From an uncultured Bacilli bacterium (lineage in GTDB: Bacteria; Bacillota_I; Bacilli_A; RF39; UBA660): DNA of 12,675 nucleotides. The notes beneath the pieces were generated by a model, which did no database searches, was not told where the DNA came from, and saw nothing but the letters and a program-made list of their open reading frames with translations. Each line of letters starts with the position of its first letter. The stretch's first letter is position 1. The stretch lies in assembly GCA_944371685.1 (NCBI GenBank), contig CALVXV010000020.1, positions 1 to 12,675 on the forward strand, in the 5' to 3' direction. Below, in pieces: positions 1 to 7,832 of this stretch. The translations under genes were made by a program, and so were the position numbers.

Positions 1-30
1 AAATATGATAAAATATTTACAGGTGATTAG

Positions 31-984
31 ATGAAAAAAGAACCAGTTAAAACAATAACTTTAAAAGTTAGTGAAAATACCATGAATAAAATGAACGAAT
101 ATTTCGAAGATAAAAAACGTTTAAAAACTCCACCATATGCTGTTTTTCAAGCTGATGAAGCAGACACAGTTGTCACTTTATATCAATCAGGTAAAGTCGT
201 CTTTCAAGGTATAAGTGCCGATATCGATGCAAATCTATGGTCACAAATGGAAAAAAACTTAAATCCTGATAAAAAGGTTGACATGAAAATAGCCGGAGAA
301 AAAAAGAAAGAAACCAAAAAAAATTCTAAAGTCTACTATGCAAACACCATTGGTTCAGACGAAGTTGGAACTGGTGACTTTTTTGGACCAATCGTTGTTA
401 CCGCTTCTTATGTCACTAAAGAAAACATACCATTCTTAGAAAATTTAGGAGTCAAAGATTCTAAAAAATTAACTGATGAACAAATTTTAAAAATAACTCC
501 ACAAATTATAAAAAAAATACCTTATTACACCATGACCTTATCAAATAAAGAATATAATGAAAAACATACAACTTATAATATGAATGCTATGAAAGCCATA
601 TTACATAATAAAGCACTATTAGAAATGACTAAAAAATATCCAAACTACGATTATATTGTTGTCGACCAATTTGCTGAAAAATATGTATATTATAATTATT
701 TAAAACAAACACCAAACATTCAAAGAAACATTACATTTATTACTAAAGCTGAAGATCAATGTCTATCAGTTGCTTGTTCAGCCATCATCAGTAGATATAT
801 TTTCATCAAAGAATTTGATAAACTATCTAAAAAATATAATCAAAACTTACCAAAAGGTGCTGGACCTATAGTTGATGAAATTGGAGCTAAATTAGTCAAA
901 AAATATAGTGAAAACATATTAAATGAAATTGCCAAAACAAACTTTAAAAATACTGAAAGAATAAAGGAATTAGCCAAAAACTAA
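31..984 (+). CDS. rnhC: Ribonuclease HIII
   Basis: This 317-residue protein is a ribonuclease HIII, which cuts the RNA strand of RNA-DNA hybrids in the cytoplasm. Residues 1 to about 85 form the N-terminal substrate-binding (TBP-like, DUF3378) domain that separates RNase HIII from RNase HII. A lysine-rich linker follows at about 90-100. The catalytic type 2 RNase H domain begins with the signature GSDEVGTGDFFGP at 108-120, where D110 and E111 are the first two metal ligands. The KDSKKL motif is at 142-147, VDQF at 211-214 supplies the likely third acid D212, and the conserved SVACSAIISRY helix is at 246-256. The fourth acid is less certain (E216 or D242). Length is normal for the family. The start is backed by AGGTGAT at 21-27, three bases before the ATG. 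The gene stands alone on the plus strand and converges on the sortase gene. A -10-like TATGAT sits at 4-9, but any -35 would lie outside the window. Confidence 0.96.
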   Translation: MKKEPVKTITLKVSENTMNKMNEYFEDKKRLKTPPYAVFQADEADTVVTLYQSGKVVFQGISADIDANLWSQMEKNLNPDKKVDMKIAGEKKKETKKNSKVYYANTIGSDEVGTGDFFGPIVVTASYVTKENIPFLENLGVKDSKKLTDEQILKITPQIIKKIPYYTMTLSNKEYNEKHTTYNMNAMKAILHNKALLEMTKKYPNYDYIVVDQFAEKYVYYNYLKQTPNIQRNITFITKAEDQCLSVACSAIISRYIFIKEFDKLSKKYNQNLPKGAGPIVDEIGAKLVKKYSENILNEIAKTNFKNTERIKELAKN

Positions 985-993
985 TTCCTTTTT
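963..993. terminator. Shared hairpin terminator between rnhC and the sortase gene
   Basis: A perfect 11-bp stem pairs 963-973 with 981-991 around a 7-nt loop (974-980). On the plus strand it runs into a T tract (989-993). The rnhC stop codon (982-984) lies inside the descending arm. The sortase stop on the minus strand is at 992-994, directly beside the hairpin, so the same structure can end the adhesin-sortase transcript. The T run on the minus side is weaker (ATTCTTTC). Confidence 0.85.
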
Positions 994-1666
994 AATTTAA
1001 AACTTTACCAATAACTATTAATCTATTTTTCCAAGAACCATTACTACACGTACATAAAGTAATTAAATTATCTTCACTATCAATACTAACTTCACTATTT
1101 ATCAAATTACTTTCCAATACCATATCTAAATAATCATCAAAATCAGTAGACTCAAAATTAATTGGTAACTCATCCTTAGTAGCATCCGCTATATAAACAG
1201 CAAAAATAGCAACCTCAATTACTTTATCACTAGTATAAATCTTATAATTTGAATGATTCTTATAAAATTCAAAAGACTTATAATTAAGTAAATCGCTAAA
1301 CATTGTACCGTTATTAAAATTATGGCCATATATAATCGTATTCTTATCATTAAACCCATTGTTTCGGTAATCTAAAAATATAGATCCCATTTTATTTCTA
1401 TCACCATTTGGTAAATGTTTTAAATAATATGAATTATCCTCACCTTGCATAATTGGATAACTAATGTTTGTATTAGGAATATCAATATAACCAGTAGCTC
1501 CTTCATACTCATTCTCTAATTTATTTATATCCTTAATATTAGATGAGGGGAGAACATTCTTATAAAATGTCTCCCCTTCCTTTTTGTCTAAAAATTCTAG
1601 AGTAAATAAACCTAAAAATATTAGACAAATAACTAAACATAATATTATAGATACTTTTCTAAGCAT
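992..1666 (-). CDS. Class B sortase (membrane-anchored transpeptidase)
   Basis: The 224-residue product is a sortase that would cleave a C-terminal sorting signal and join the surface protein to the cell wall or to another pilin. Residues 5-23 are a membrane anchor, leaving the catalytic domain outside. Class B signatures are visible: GYIDIPNTNISYPIMQG at 59-75, YYLKHLPNGDRNKMGSIFLDYRN at 80-102, and IIYGHNFNNGTMF at 111-123 with catalytic H115. The TLCTC motif at 203-207 carries catalytic C207, and R215 lies eight residues later. All three catalytic residues are present and the length is typical. The start overlaps the last 8 nt of the adhesin gene (1659-1666) and has only a weak ribosome site, so translation is probably coupled to the adhesin. 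Its substrate is presumably that neighbour (inferred from linkage). Whether it anchors to peptidoglycan or polymerises pili cannot be read from the sequence. Confidence 0.93.
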   Translation of the reverse strand: MLRKVSIILCLVICLIFLGLFTLEFLDKKEGETFYKNVLPSSNIKDINKLENEYEGATGYIDIPNTNISYPIMQGEDNSYYLKHLPNGDRNKMGSIFLDYRNNGFNDKNTIIYGHNFNNGTMFSDLLNYKSFEFYKNHSNYKIYTSDKVIEVAIFAVYIADATKDELPINFESTDFDDYLDMVLESNLINSEVSIDSEDNLITLCTCSNGSWKNRLIVIGKVLN

Positions 1667-4600
1667 TTTTTCGTCTTAACAAATAAACACTAAGCATTCC
1701 AGAAGCTATCGTTAAAATTCCATAAAGTGACGTATTATCACTACCACCAGTTTGTGGAATATTAGCTTTCTGATATGGTTTTTCAAACACATCTTTATAA
1801 TTCGTAAATGAACTAATATTTCCTTCTAAGCCAATAACTCCATCACCATTAGTAACTGTTGTCTTATAACCATCACTATCTGCTTCAAGTTCTATAACTT
1901 TATAACTTGCTCCTACTGGTAAACCAATAATAGTAATAAACTCACCATGTTTTAATTTAATTATATCACCTGATTTAATAGTTCCTGTTTTACTTCCAAT
2001 GTATTTATACTCACCTTCTAAAACTTCACCATTTTCATCATATAATATAACTTTAAAATTAAAATATCTATCAGTCTCACCACTATTACCGCCAACAGTT
2101 TTATCAATAGTAAGTTTACCTTCATTCTTAATGTTAGTAAATACTACTTTATTTTCATCAAAAGTAATTTTACCCTTATCGTTAGTAGCTATAGTTTCAT
2201 ATCTATCACTGTTAGCCTCAAGCTCTGTAACTTCATATAAAGTTCCATAAGGAAGTCCACTAATTGTAATAGTCTCACCATGTTTTAGTTTAACCGTATC
2301 ACCAGACTTAATAATTCCCTCTTTAGAACCTGTATAATAGAACTCTCCATCTAATGAATTTCCATTTTTATCTTTTAAAACAACTTTAAAAGTAAAATAT
2401 CTATCAGTCTCACCAGCATTACCACCTACAACCTTTTGAATAGTCAAACTACTATCATCAAGTGTATTAGTAATAACAAAATCTTTTGTATCAATATTAG
2501 ATGAAGCATTATAATCAGCCTGATAATGATTTGGAACATCTTCTTCTAAAGTATAATCATAACGATTATGATTTTCATCATACTTATCTAAACCTTCAAA
2601 AGTAGCCTTCCAATTATTATTACTACTTAAAATCATAGACACTTTTTCACCATTACTATATACATATTCACCATTACGTTTTAAATAAACAGTAATTGAA
2701 TCAGGTCTATTTTCATAATTATCATCATTCCAAACCTTAGTAACATTTATATCAAGCTTTGAATATTCATTACTTACTGTAATATCAACTATCGCCTCAT
2801 CAGGATAAGAATTAATTCTATATTCTTCATAAAATTCTGGAAAATCAATATTATCATTACCTGGAAATACAAAATAATAAGGCGTAGAATTCAAAACATA
2901 TCCATCTACTGTTTCACTCTCTACAAGTTTATATATTCGGTCATAATTAATACCACCAAATATTACATAACCATCCTCATCAGTAGTTAATGATTTCACT
3001 AATGTCTCTTCACGAGTAAAATTAACTTCACCATCTACCAAAGTAAATCCAACTTCATATAAATCAAACTTAACACCAGAAAGGCCAATATTTTCTGCAC
3101 CTTCTCTATGTTTATAAACTCTTACTGTAGCTGAATCGCTAGAAGATGAAGCAACACTTTCTAAAACCTTACCAGTAATAGTCACTCCAGTTTCTGTTGA
3201 ATCATAATCAAAACCATTTAAATTAACCGTATTAAAAGCATTTGTTTCATTAAGCTCATCACCAGGTCTTAAAGTAACTAAGACTTGATAAGTTATTGTT
3301 ACTGACTCATTATCTGGAATAAAAATTGTCAAAAGTTTTTCTGTACTATCCCAGCTATATTTCTTAGGATCAGCATCTTTTCCGTTAATTTTCAAACTTC
3401 CTCTAACAAATGATAAAGCATCGCCCATTTTATCTTCAACTATTAAAGTTTTAGAAGCTGGTGATATATCAATGGCTCCCTCATTTACTTTAATTGTATA
3501 ATTAGCAATTGGCGCTGTTGAAGTTGTATATTCATAATCTTTGCTTATTAAATTAGATACAGCTCCTTCAATTGGAGCACTAGCCTCACCCATTGCTTCA
3601 CCATCTATTGTAAGTTTTGCATTATTAGTATAAGTCTTTGACTCACTAAAAATATCTGTTATTTTAGTTTCATAATAAATAGTTGCACCCATATTATCAA
3701 GTTCATCTAAATATTCATTTAGATTAAATACTAATGTATTTTCATTTTTAATTGGTGTAATATTTGTCGTTACATTATTTATAACAATCTTTGCTGAACC
3801 ATCAACATATTTCATTCCCTCAGGAATAACATCAGTAATATGTGCATTATTTATTTTCTCATTTGGAAATCTATCAATATTAATATTCCACTTTGCAACC
3901 CCAGTCTTAGTGAAATCATCACCACTAACACTCTTATTAATGTAATCAGTTTTCTTAGTATATTCGTACTTTGCCTCATCAGAAGCACTCTGACCACCAT
4001 AATTTATAGTTGCCTTGTTCACAAAAGTTTGCTTATCTATAGTATTAACAAATGTTGTTCTATAAGAAATATTAAATATCTGACCAGGACTTACTGGATT
4101 ATTAAACTTAATTGTAAAAGTATTACCAACTACATCAAGTGAATAATCAGTCTCTGGAGTTATTTTAATACTACTTTCATCAAGAGTTAAGCCTTCACCT
4201 AAAACATCGACAAATTCAAACCTCTTATTCTCATTATCAAGATTTGGTATTGTTATTTTATTATTCCAATAAATAATACCCTCTCTATCATTATGATCAC
4301 TAACAGTTTTATCAATTGTTACACCAGGTATCAAATTAATTATAACTTCTTCCTCATCAAAAACATCTTCAGAACCAACAAAAATAGTTGCTTTATTCTT
4401 TAATGTTGCTGCATCTGATTGAGTAGCTTTAGTTTTATATTTAATTGTATAAACTTTTTCGCCAGTTGAATCTGGATTAAAGAAAATACCATTTGCTAAA
4501 TCATCAGCTGTTATTGTACGGTCAGCTGGATCTATAGTTATATCACCAACTACTTCCTGCCCCTCAGTAATAACATCTTTTAATGTTACACCTTTTTGAC

Positions 4601-5750
4601 CAGGTTTAACAGTTATTGTCCATGTAACAGTATTATCACTAAGATTATACTGACCACTCTTAGTTAAACTTGCCTTATAAGTATCAACTGTAACATGTGC
4701 AGTAATTTCATTCGGTAACTCATCACTATCAGCTTTAACATAATTTGTTAAACCTGCATTTTTAGTATTATCATCTTCATTACCACTAATAAAACCACCA
4801 TCTAAAACCTTAGCTCTATATGTTATTACTACTTTATCGCCTTTATTTAACTTATCAATAGTATAAACAAAACCAGATGGTTCATTAACTGTAACTTCAA
4901 AACCAGAAGTCATCTCAGAATTATTTTTAGAAATACTCAAAGTATCTGGAATTAATTCCAAATATTTACCCATAGTATCCGTAATTACGACATTTGTATT
5001 TTCAGATGGTGAATTCAAACTTACTGTAAACTCATAAATATCTGTTTCACCAGAAACTAAAGTATCAGCTTTATTAATTCTAAGTGCACTAGTTGGATTA
5101 ACATTAATTATAATCTGTCCTACACCAGGAATATTCAAATCAATTTTACCACCATCAGAACCACCCATAGAAACATCAGTAATCTCTCCTGATACATTCA
5201 TAGCTCCAATAATATTGCTTTGACTAACGAAGTCTTCGTCAGTATATTGAATAGTTACCTCATTATTAGAAATAGTGTAAACACCAACTCTGTTACCAGC
5301 GTTATCCATAACTGAACCAGTTTGACCATTCGCAAAAGTAAAACCTTCAGGAAGATCATAAACAAAAACGTCTTCAGTTGTCCACCTTTCTGTATTTGGT
5401 AACGCCCATTCTAAATGAATGTCAATCTTTGAACCATAATTAACCGTCATATCATCGCTAATTTCTTGCCCATCAATAGTAAAATGACTGTTTTCAAGAA
5501 CTAGATAATCAGCTAAATTATGATATCTTACTTCACGTGCAAAATGTGAAGTACTTAATTTTTGTGTATTATTCATGTTGCCATTAAATATTGTGCTAAT
5601 CTGGTTGCCATTAAGAGCCATACTAATATTGCTCTCATTTGTAGTCATTTTTAAATCAGAGTTTTCAGGATCTACTCCTCCGTTTAAAAATAGACTGACA
5701 AAAAGTACTAGTATAAAACATGCCACCCCTAGACAGTTTTTTAACTTCAT
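1659..5750 (-). CDS. Large multidomain cell-wall-anchored adhesin with CnaB-type repeats and IPQTG sorting signal
   Basis: This 1363-residue surface protein has a signal peptide (hydrophobic core about 7-22) and an adhesin-like N-terminal region (about 85-220). Five DUF11/fimbrial-type repeats follow at about 223-860. Each has a Lys near its start (K227, K364, K481, K606, K737), a central Asp (D258, D392, D515, D640, D773) and an Asn near its end (N336, N452, N578, N709, N837 or N840). This is the pattern of isopeptide-forming domains. Next are a SpaA/CnaB-like domain (876-996; candidate K880, E944, N994) and a Cna B-type domain opening with VTKVWNDDN (1003-1096; K1005, E1069, N1095). Two tandem 111-residue repeats (1102-1318) resemble DUF7601/FctA-like domains. 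The C-terminus has IPQTGG at 1331-1336, a hydrophobic span and an RRK tail. It is first in a two-gene operon with the sortase. GAGGAG (5754-5759) precedes the ATG. It probably mediates adhesion; the ligand is unknown. Isopeptide bonds are inferred, not seen. Confidence 0.92.
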   Translation of the reverse strand: MKLKNCLGVACFILVLFVSLFLNGGVDPENSDLKMTTNESNISMALNGNQISTIFNGNMNNTQKLSTSHFAREVRYHNLADYLVLENSHFTIDGQEISDDMTVNYGSKIDIHLEWALPNTERWTTEDVFVYDLPEGFTFANGQTGSVMDNAGNRVGVYTISNNEVTIQYTDEDFVSQSNIIGAMNVSGEITDVSMGGSDGGKIDLNIPGVGQIIINVNPTSALRINKADTLVSGETDIYEFTVSLNSPSENTNVVITDTMGKYLELIPDTLSISKNNSEMTSGFEVTVNEPSGFVYTIDKLNKGDKVVITYRAKVLDGGFISGNEDDNTKNAGLTNYVKADSDELPNEITAHVTVDTYKASLTKSGQYNLSDNTVTWTITVKPGQKGVTLKDVITEGQEVVGDITIDPADRTITADDLANGIFFNPDSTGEKVYTIKYKTKATQSDAATLKNKATIFVGSEDVFDEEEVIINLIPGVTIDKTVSDHNDREGIIYWNNKITIPNLDNENKRFEFVDVLGEGLTLDESSIKITPETDYSLDVVGNTFTIKFNNPVSPGQIFNISYRTTFVNTIDKQTFVNKATINYGGQSASDEAKYEYTKKTDYINKSVSGDDFTKTGVAKWNINIDRFPNEKINNAHITDVIPEGMKYVDGSAKIVINNVTTNITPIKNENTLVFNLNEYLDELDNMGATIYYETKITDIFSESKTYTNNAKLTIDGEAMGEASAPIEGAVSNLISKDYEYTTSTAPIANYTIKVNEGAIDISPASKTLIVEDKMGDALSFVRGSLKINGKDADPKKYSWDSTEKLLTIFIPDNESVTITYQVLVTLRPGDELNETNAFNTVNLNGFDYDSTETGVTITGKVLESVASSSSDSATVRVYKHREGAENIGLSGVKFDLYEVGFTLVDGEVNFTREETLVKSLTTDEDGYVIFGGINYDRIYKLVESETVDGYVLNSTPYYFVFPGNDNIDFPEFYEEYRINSYPDEAIVDITVSNEYSKLDINVTKVWNDDNYENRPDSITVYLKRNGEYVYSNGEKVSMILSSNNNWKATFEGLDKYDENHNRYDYTLEEDVPNHYQADYNASSNIDTKDFVITNTLDDSSLTIQKVVGGNAGETDRYFTFKVVLKDKNGNSLDGEFYYTGSKEGIIKSGDTVKLKHGETITISGLPYGTLYEVTELEANSDRYETIATNDKGKITFDENKVVFTNIKNEGKLTIDKTVGGNSGETDRYFNFKVILYDENGEVLEGEYKYIGSKTGTIKSGDIIKLKHGEFITIIGLPVGASYKVIELEADSDGYKTTVTNGDGVIGLEGNISSFTNYKDVFEKPYQKANIPQTGGSDNTSLYGILTIASGMLSVYLLRRKNA
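1746..1760 (-). other. Sortase recognition motif IPQTG
   Basis: The codons ATT CCA CAA ACT GGT on the minus strand encode IPQTG (residues 1331-1335). They are followed by a short spacer, a hydrophobic segment (about 1341-1357) and the basic tail RRK. The motif departs from classical LPXTG at its first residue. It shares the PQT core with the NPQTN signals of class B sortases, which fits the class B enzyme encoded immediately downstream. Confidence 0.85.
1797..2447 (-). repeat. Two tandem 333-bp repeats encoding C-terminal adhesin domains
   Basis: Adhesin residues 1102-1212 and 1213-1318 are copies of one domain. Both begin LTI-K-V-GGN-GETDRYF and share IKSGD, KLKHGE, GLP-G and a final TN. 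The repeats are still close in DNA: the 22 bases at 2061-2082 recur at 2394-2415, exactly 333 bases apart. Candidate isopeptide residues are K1106, E1176, N1206 in the first copy and K1217, E1287, N1317 in the second. Because the repeat is in frame, copy number could change by recombination. Confidence 0.85.
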
Positions 5751-5778
5751 ACACTCCTCACTTTCTGTCGTGCCACTT

Positions 5779-5806
5779 ATTATAACATATAATATTTTAT
5801 TTTCAA
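5779..5806 (-). promoter_or_regulatory. Promoter of the adhesin-sortase operon
   Basis: On the minus strand, TTGAAA (5801-5806) is followed by a 16-nt spacer and a perfect TATAAT (5779-5784). TG at 5787-5786 gives an extended -10 (TGT-TATAAT). Transcription should begin near 5772, leaving a leader of about 20 nt with GAGGAG before the ATG. The promoter lies directly downstream of the terminator of the preceding RNA gene, so the operon appears transcriptionally independent. I see no clear operator. Confidence 0.8.
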
Positions 5807-5825
5807 GAAAAAGTTACAAAAAATC

Positions 5826-5852
5826 ACAAAAAAACGAGGAAAAATCCTCGTT
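5826..5852 (-). terminator. Rho-independent terminator of the 6S-like RNA
   Basis: An 8-bp GC-containing stem pairs 5833-5840 with 5845-5852 around an AAAA loop (TTTT on the transcribed strand). On the minus strand it is followed by a run of at least seven T (5834 down to 5828). It ends transcription of the RNA encoded at 5828-6027 and insulates the adhesin promoter. Confidence 0.9.
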
Positions 5853-6027
5853 CAAGCAAAGTCCAAAAGAGAAACCTTAACGAATTAAAAACCTGATCTC
5901 CCAGGTGGGCATCACATCACCAGCTTTAGGATCCTTTAATAAATTAAAGTATTCTACACCACCAGTGAATTAGATTCCCAATCGTTATACTTAGTAGGTT
6001 TTTCATAGCGGTATTCTTCTTTTAGAC
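5828..6027 (-). ncRNA. ssrS: Probable 6S RNA (RNA polymerase-binding regulatory RNA)
   Basis: No plausible protein is encoded here, but the minus strand has an extended -10 promoter (6034-6039), a transcript of about 200 nt and a strong terminator. The 5' end (6027-6018, GUCUAAAAGA) pairs with 5861-5870 to form a closing stem. A second perfect 8-bp pairing joins 5996-6003 (AAAAACCU) to 5887-5894 (AGGUUUUU). An apical arm includes GGUGGUGU pairing with GCCCACC and an internal CUUUAA/UUAAAG hairpin. This closed rod with a bulged centre, and the length, match 6S RNA, which sequesters the housekeeping RNA polymerase holoenzyme in stationary phase. Context agrees: in Bacillus subtilis the 6S-1 gene bsrA lies shortly downstream of hisS-aspS on the same strand, as here. 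It shows no SRP RNA, tmRNA or RNase P hallmarks. The family call is inferred from structure and synteny, without an alignment. Confidence 0.7.
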
Positions 6028-6033
6028 AATTAA

Positions 6034-6042
6034 ATTATATCA
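6034..6042 (-). promoter_or_regulatory. Extended -10 promoter of the 6S-like RNA
   Basis: On the minus strand TGA-TATAAT (6042 down to 6034) is a perfect extended -10 element. At the right spacing (6056-6063) there is no recognisable -35 box. The predicted start is about 6027-6030, which coincides with the first base of the RNA's closing stem (G6027). Confidence 0.75.
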
Positions 6043-6088
6043 TATATAACCTTTTTTTACTAGTATATTTACAAATATAATTTTTAAA

Positions 6089-6886
6089 TTAATATTTATC
6101 TAAAAAATCATGTTTTATATCATCCTCAAAATATCTTAGAACCTTATCCAACTTTACATTACTTAAAGAATTAAAAATATTCCGATCTGCATCACCATAA
6201 TACTCTTTTAACGTTTTAATTAACTTCTTCATTTCCTTACGTTTACCCAATTTTTTCTCAGTCACACTGCACGCACAATCAATAAATGATAGATTATTAT
6301 AACAAGCCCAAGCTAAAATATTTTCTTCCTTTACAAAATAAAGTGGTCTAATAAGTTCCATATCTTCAAAATTATCACTTTTAATCTTCGGCATCATACC
6401 ACTATACATCCCATTATAAATTAAATTCATCAAAATAGTTTCTATCACATCGTTAAAATGATGTCCCAAAGCTATCTTATTACACCCAAGCCTCTGCGCA
6501 TAACTATATAAATATCCTCTGCGCATTCTCGCACATAAATAACAAGGATTTTTCTCTTGACTAACCACTTTAAAAATAGGACTATCAAATATATGAGCCT
6601 TAATATTCAAAACCTCTAAATTACATTTAATTTTATCTAAAACTTCCTCTGTATAACCTGGATTCATAATAATATACTCTAAATCAAATCCTACCTTGCC
6701 ATGTTTTTGTAATTCTTCCAAACACTTTGCCAGTAAAAACGAATCCTTTCCCCCACTTATACATACTGCAATTTTATCATTTTCACTTATCAGTCCATAT
6801 TCATTCACACATTTCACAAAATTGTGCCAAATCGAAGATCTAAACTTTTTAATAATACTTCTTTCAATTTCCTTATACTTTTCCAT
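6089..6886 (-). CDS. TtcA-like PP-loop ATPase, probable tRNA thiolation enzyme
   Basis: The 265-residue protein belongs to the TtcA/TtuA branch of PP-loop ATPases, which adenylate a tRNA base and replace oxygen with sulfur through a [4Fe-4S] cluster. The PP-loop SGGKDS is at 44-49. The cluster ligands are the CxxC pair C115/C118 (PCYLCARMRRG) and a late cysteine, C204 or C206 (DCAC), matching the three-cysteine TtcA arrangement. GHHFNDVIET at 141-150 is the conserved helix that follows. Length is close to the family norm. The substrate is probably cytidine 32 of tRNA if it is a true TtcA, but it could be a related Firmicutes paralogue with another target. It is last in the hisS operon, starting only 2 nt after the upstream stop. 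No good Shine-Dalgarno sequence is visible, so translation probably relies on coupling. No clear terminator follows it. Confidence 0.82.
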   Translation of the reverse strand: MEKYKEIERSIIKKFRSSIWHNFVKCVNEYGLISENDKIAVCISGGKDSFLLAKCLEELQKHGKVGFDLEYIIMNPGYTEEVLDKIKCNLEVLNIKAHIFDSPIFKVVSQEKNPCYLCARMRRGYLYSYAQRLGCNKIALGHHFNDVIETILMNLIYNGMYSGMMPKIKSDNFEDMELIRPLYFVKEENILAWACYNNLSFIDCACSVTEKKLGKRKEMKKLIKTLKEYYGDADRNIFNSLSNVKLDKVLRYFEDDIKHDFLDKY

Positions 6887-6888
6887 AT

Positions 6889-7818
6889 CTATATTCTAAG
6901 TAAAGAACTATCCTTAAACACTTTTACCTTTCTTTTATTATCAGAAAAAGCCGTATCCAAAACAGCCTCCTCCATATCATGAAGCCCAATGGTACTTTCT
7001 CTAATATGATTAGCCACTGAATTAATAAATCCTGGCGATGCCATATATTCTTCGCATAAATCATCACTATACATCTGCAACTCTGAAATTGGCGACTCTA
7101 TAGCCTTCTTAATATCCTCAAGTCGCATACTATCCATAAAAATCTTTTTACTAAAAATCTTATTACACTCAACTGATAAAAATGATCTTTTTATCGCTTC
7201 TCTATATTTTCTCTCATATCCTTCTTCAATATCATCAGTTAAAATATCCGTCATAAGTAAATCATTAATTATCATTTTAACTTCATCGCCACTATAATCC
7301 AAAGATAAAATAGCATCATCAATATTTTCAAACGTATATACCGGCTTAGGAATAAAACAATCTTCAAATCCATTCACATCAATTTCACCAACAAACATGG
7401 TCTGAGATAAATCAAAAAAATTATTTTCATAAGTAAAAAACGATGAAGTAATTAAAGAATCTAAATTTGCAAAACCACCGTATAAAAAGCAATCTTTCAT
7501 ATCATGGATCAAAACAATTCCCCGGCACCCTTCTCTATTATTTTCCGTAAACAATTTACAAAATGCATCAAATAAAACAGTCTTATTAACGCCATTTTCC
7601 GTGCAAAAGCCAGATATTTCTGTCAGCGGTATATCCATTTTATTCGCCGTAAGCTGAAGCATTGTCGTTTTACCACTACCAAGCTCACCAATCAATAAAA
7701 CATTCCTCGGCCTCGATAATTTTTGATTTTTAAAAATTGTCCATACTAACTCTTTTAAAGCCTTATCTTGATTACAAAGTAACTCACTTAATTCATCATA
7801 AACCTCTCTTGCTTCCAT
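6889..7818 (-). CDS. Degenerate ClpX/HslU-like AAA+ protein, second paralogue
   Basis: I do not recognise this as a named protein. Its 309 residues show an AAA+ fold of the ClpX/HslU type. Walker A is GELGSGKT (44-51). The Walker B strand IVLIHD (101-106) has His-Asp where ClpX has Asp-Glu. A sensor-1-like segment MFVGEID lies at 141-147, and a C-terminal ClpX-type small domain covers about 226-295. The arginine-finger segment reads FLSV and the sensor-2 GAR reads GLH (278-280). It probably binds ATP but may hydrolyse it poorly. It is a tandem duplicate of the upstream gene, and both end in a K-V-K-SLL tail. An in-frame ATG at 7836 overlaps the upstream stop (ATGA). I chose 7818 because GGGTGAT (7822-7828) sits three bases before it and the protein then aligns from residue 1 with its paralogue. 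Function is unknown. Confidence 0.75.
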   Translation of the reverse strand: MEAREVYDELSELLCNQDKALKELVWTIFKNQKLSRPRNVLLIGELGSGKTTMLQLTANKMDIPLTEISGFCTENGVNKTVLFDAFCKLFTENNREGCRGIVLIHDMKDCFLYGGFANLDSLITSSFFTYENNFFDLSQTMFVGEIDVNGFEDCFIPKPVYTFENIDDAILSLDYSGDEVKMIINDLLMTDILTDDIEEGYERKYREAIKRSFLSVECNKIFSKKIFMDSMRLEDIKKAIESPISELQMYSDDLCEEYMASPGFINSVANHIRESTIGLHDMEEAVLDTAFSDNKRKVKVFKDSSLLRI

Positions 7819-7821
7819 CAA

Positions 7822-7828
7822 ATCACCC
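7822..7828 (-). promoter_or_regulatory. Ribosome binding site that sets the start at 7818
   Basis: GGGTGAT on the minus strand is complementary to the 5' part of the anti-Shine-Dalgarno region and lies three bases before the ATG at 7818. The same motif and spacing precede the paralogue (8781-8787 before 8777). It argues against the upstream in-frame ATG at 7836. Confidence 0.75.
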
Positions 7829-7832
7829 AAAA

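Noticed and set aside
5718..5735. Lipobox at the adhesin N-terminus (LGVAC at residues 7-11)
   Set aside because: The cysteine precedes rather than follows the hydrophobic core, and the protein already has a sortase anchor.
1999..5880. Plus-strand open frames opposite the adhesin gene (1999-2250, 3840-4142, 5575-5880)
   Set aside because: They lie antisense to a well-supported long gene or to its promoter and the RNA terminator. They have no ribosome site or recognisable domain and are low-complexity, as expected from AT-rich antisense reading.
5828..6027. SRP RNA, tmRNA or a riboswitch in front of the adhesin
   Set aside because: The RNA ends at its own terminator before the adhesin promoter, so it is not a leader. 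It lacks the SRP GGAAGC/GGUGCU tip, a tRNA-like end or an obvious aptamer core.
6696..6899. Plus-strand open frame opposite the start of the TtcA-like gene
   Set aside because: It is antisense to conserved PP-loop coding sequence and has no supporting ribosome site or domain.
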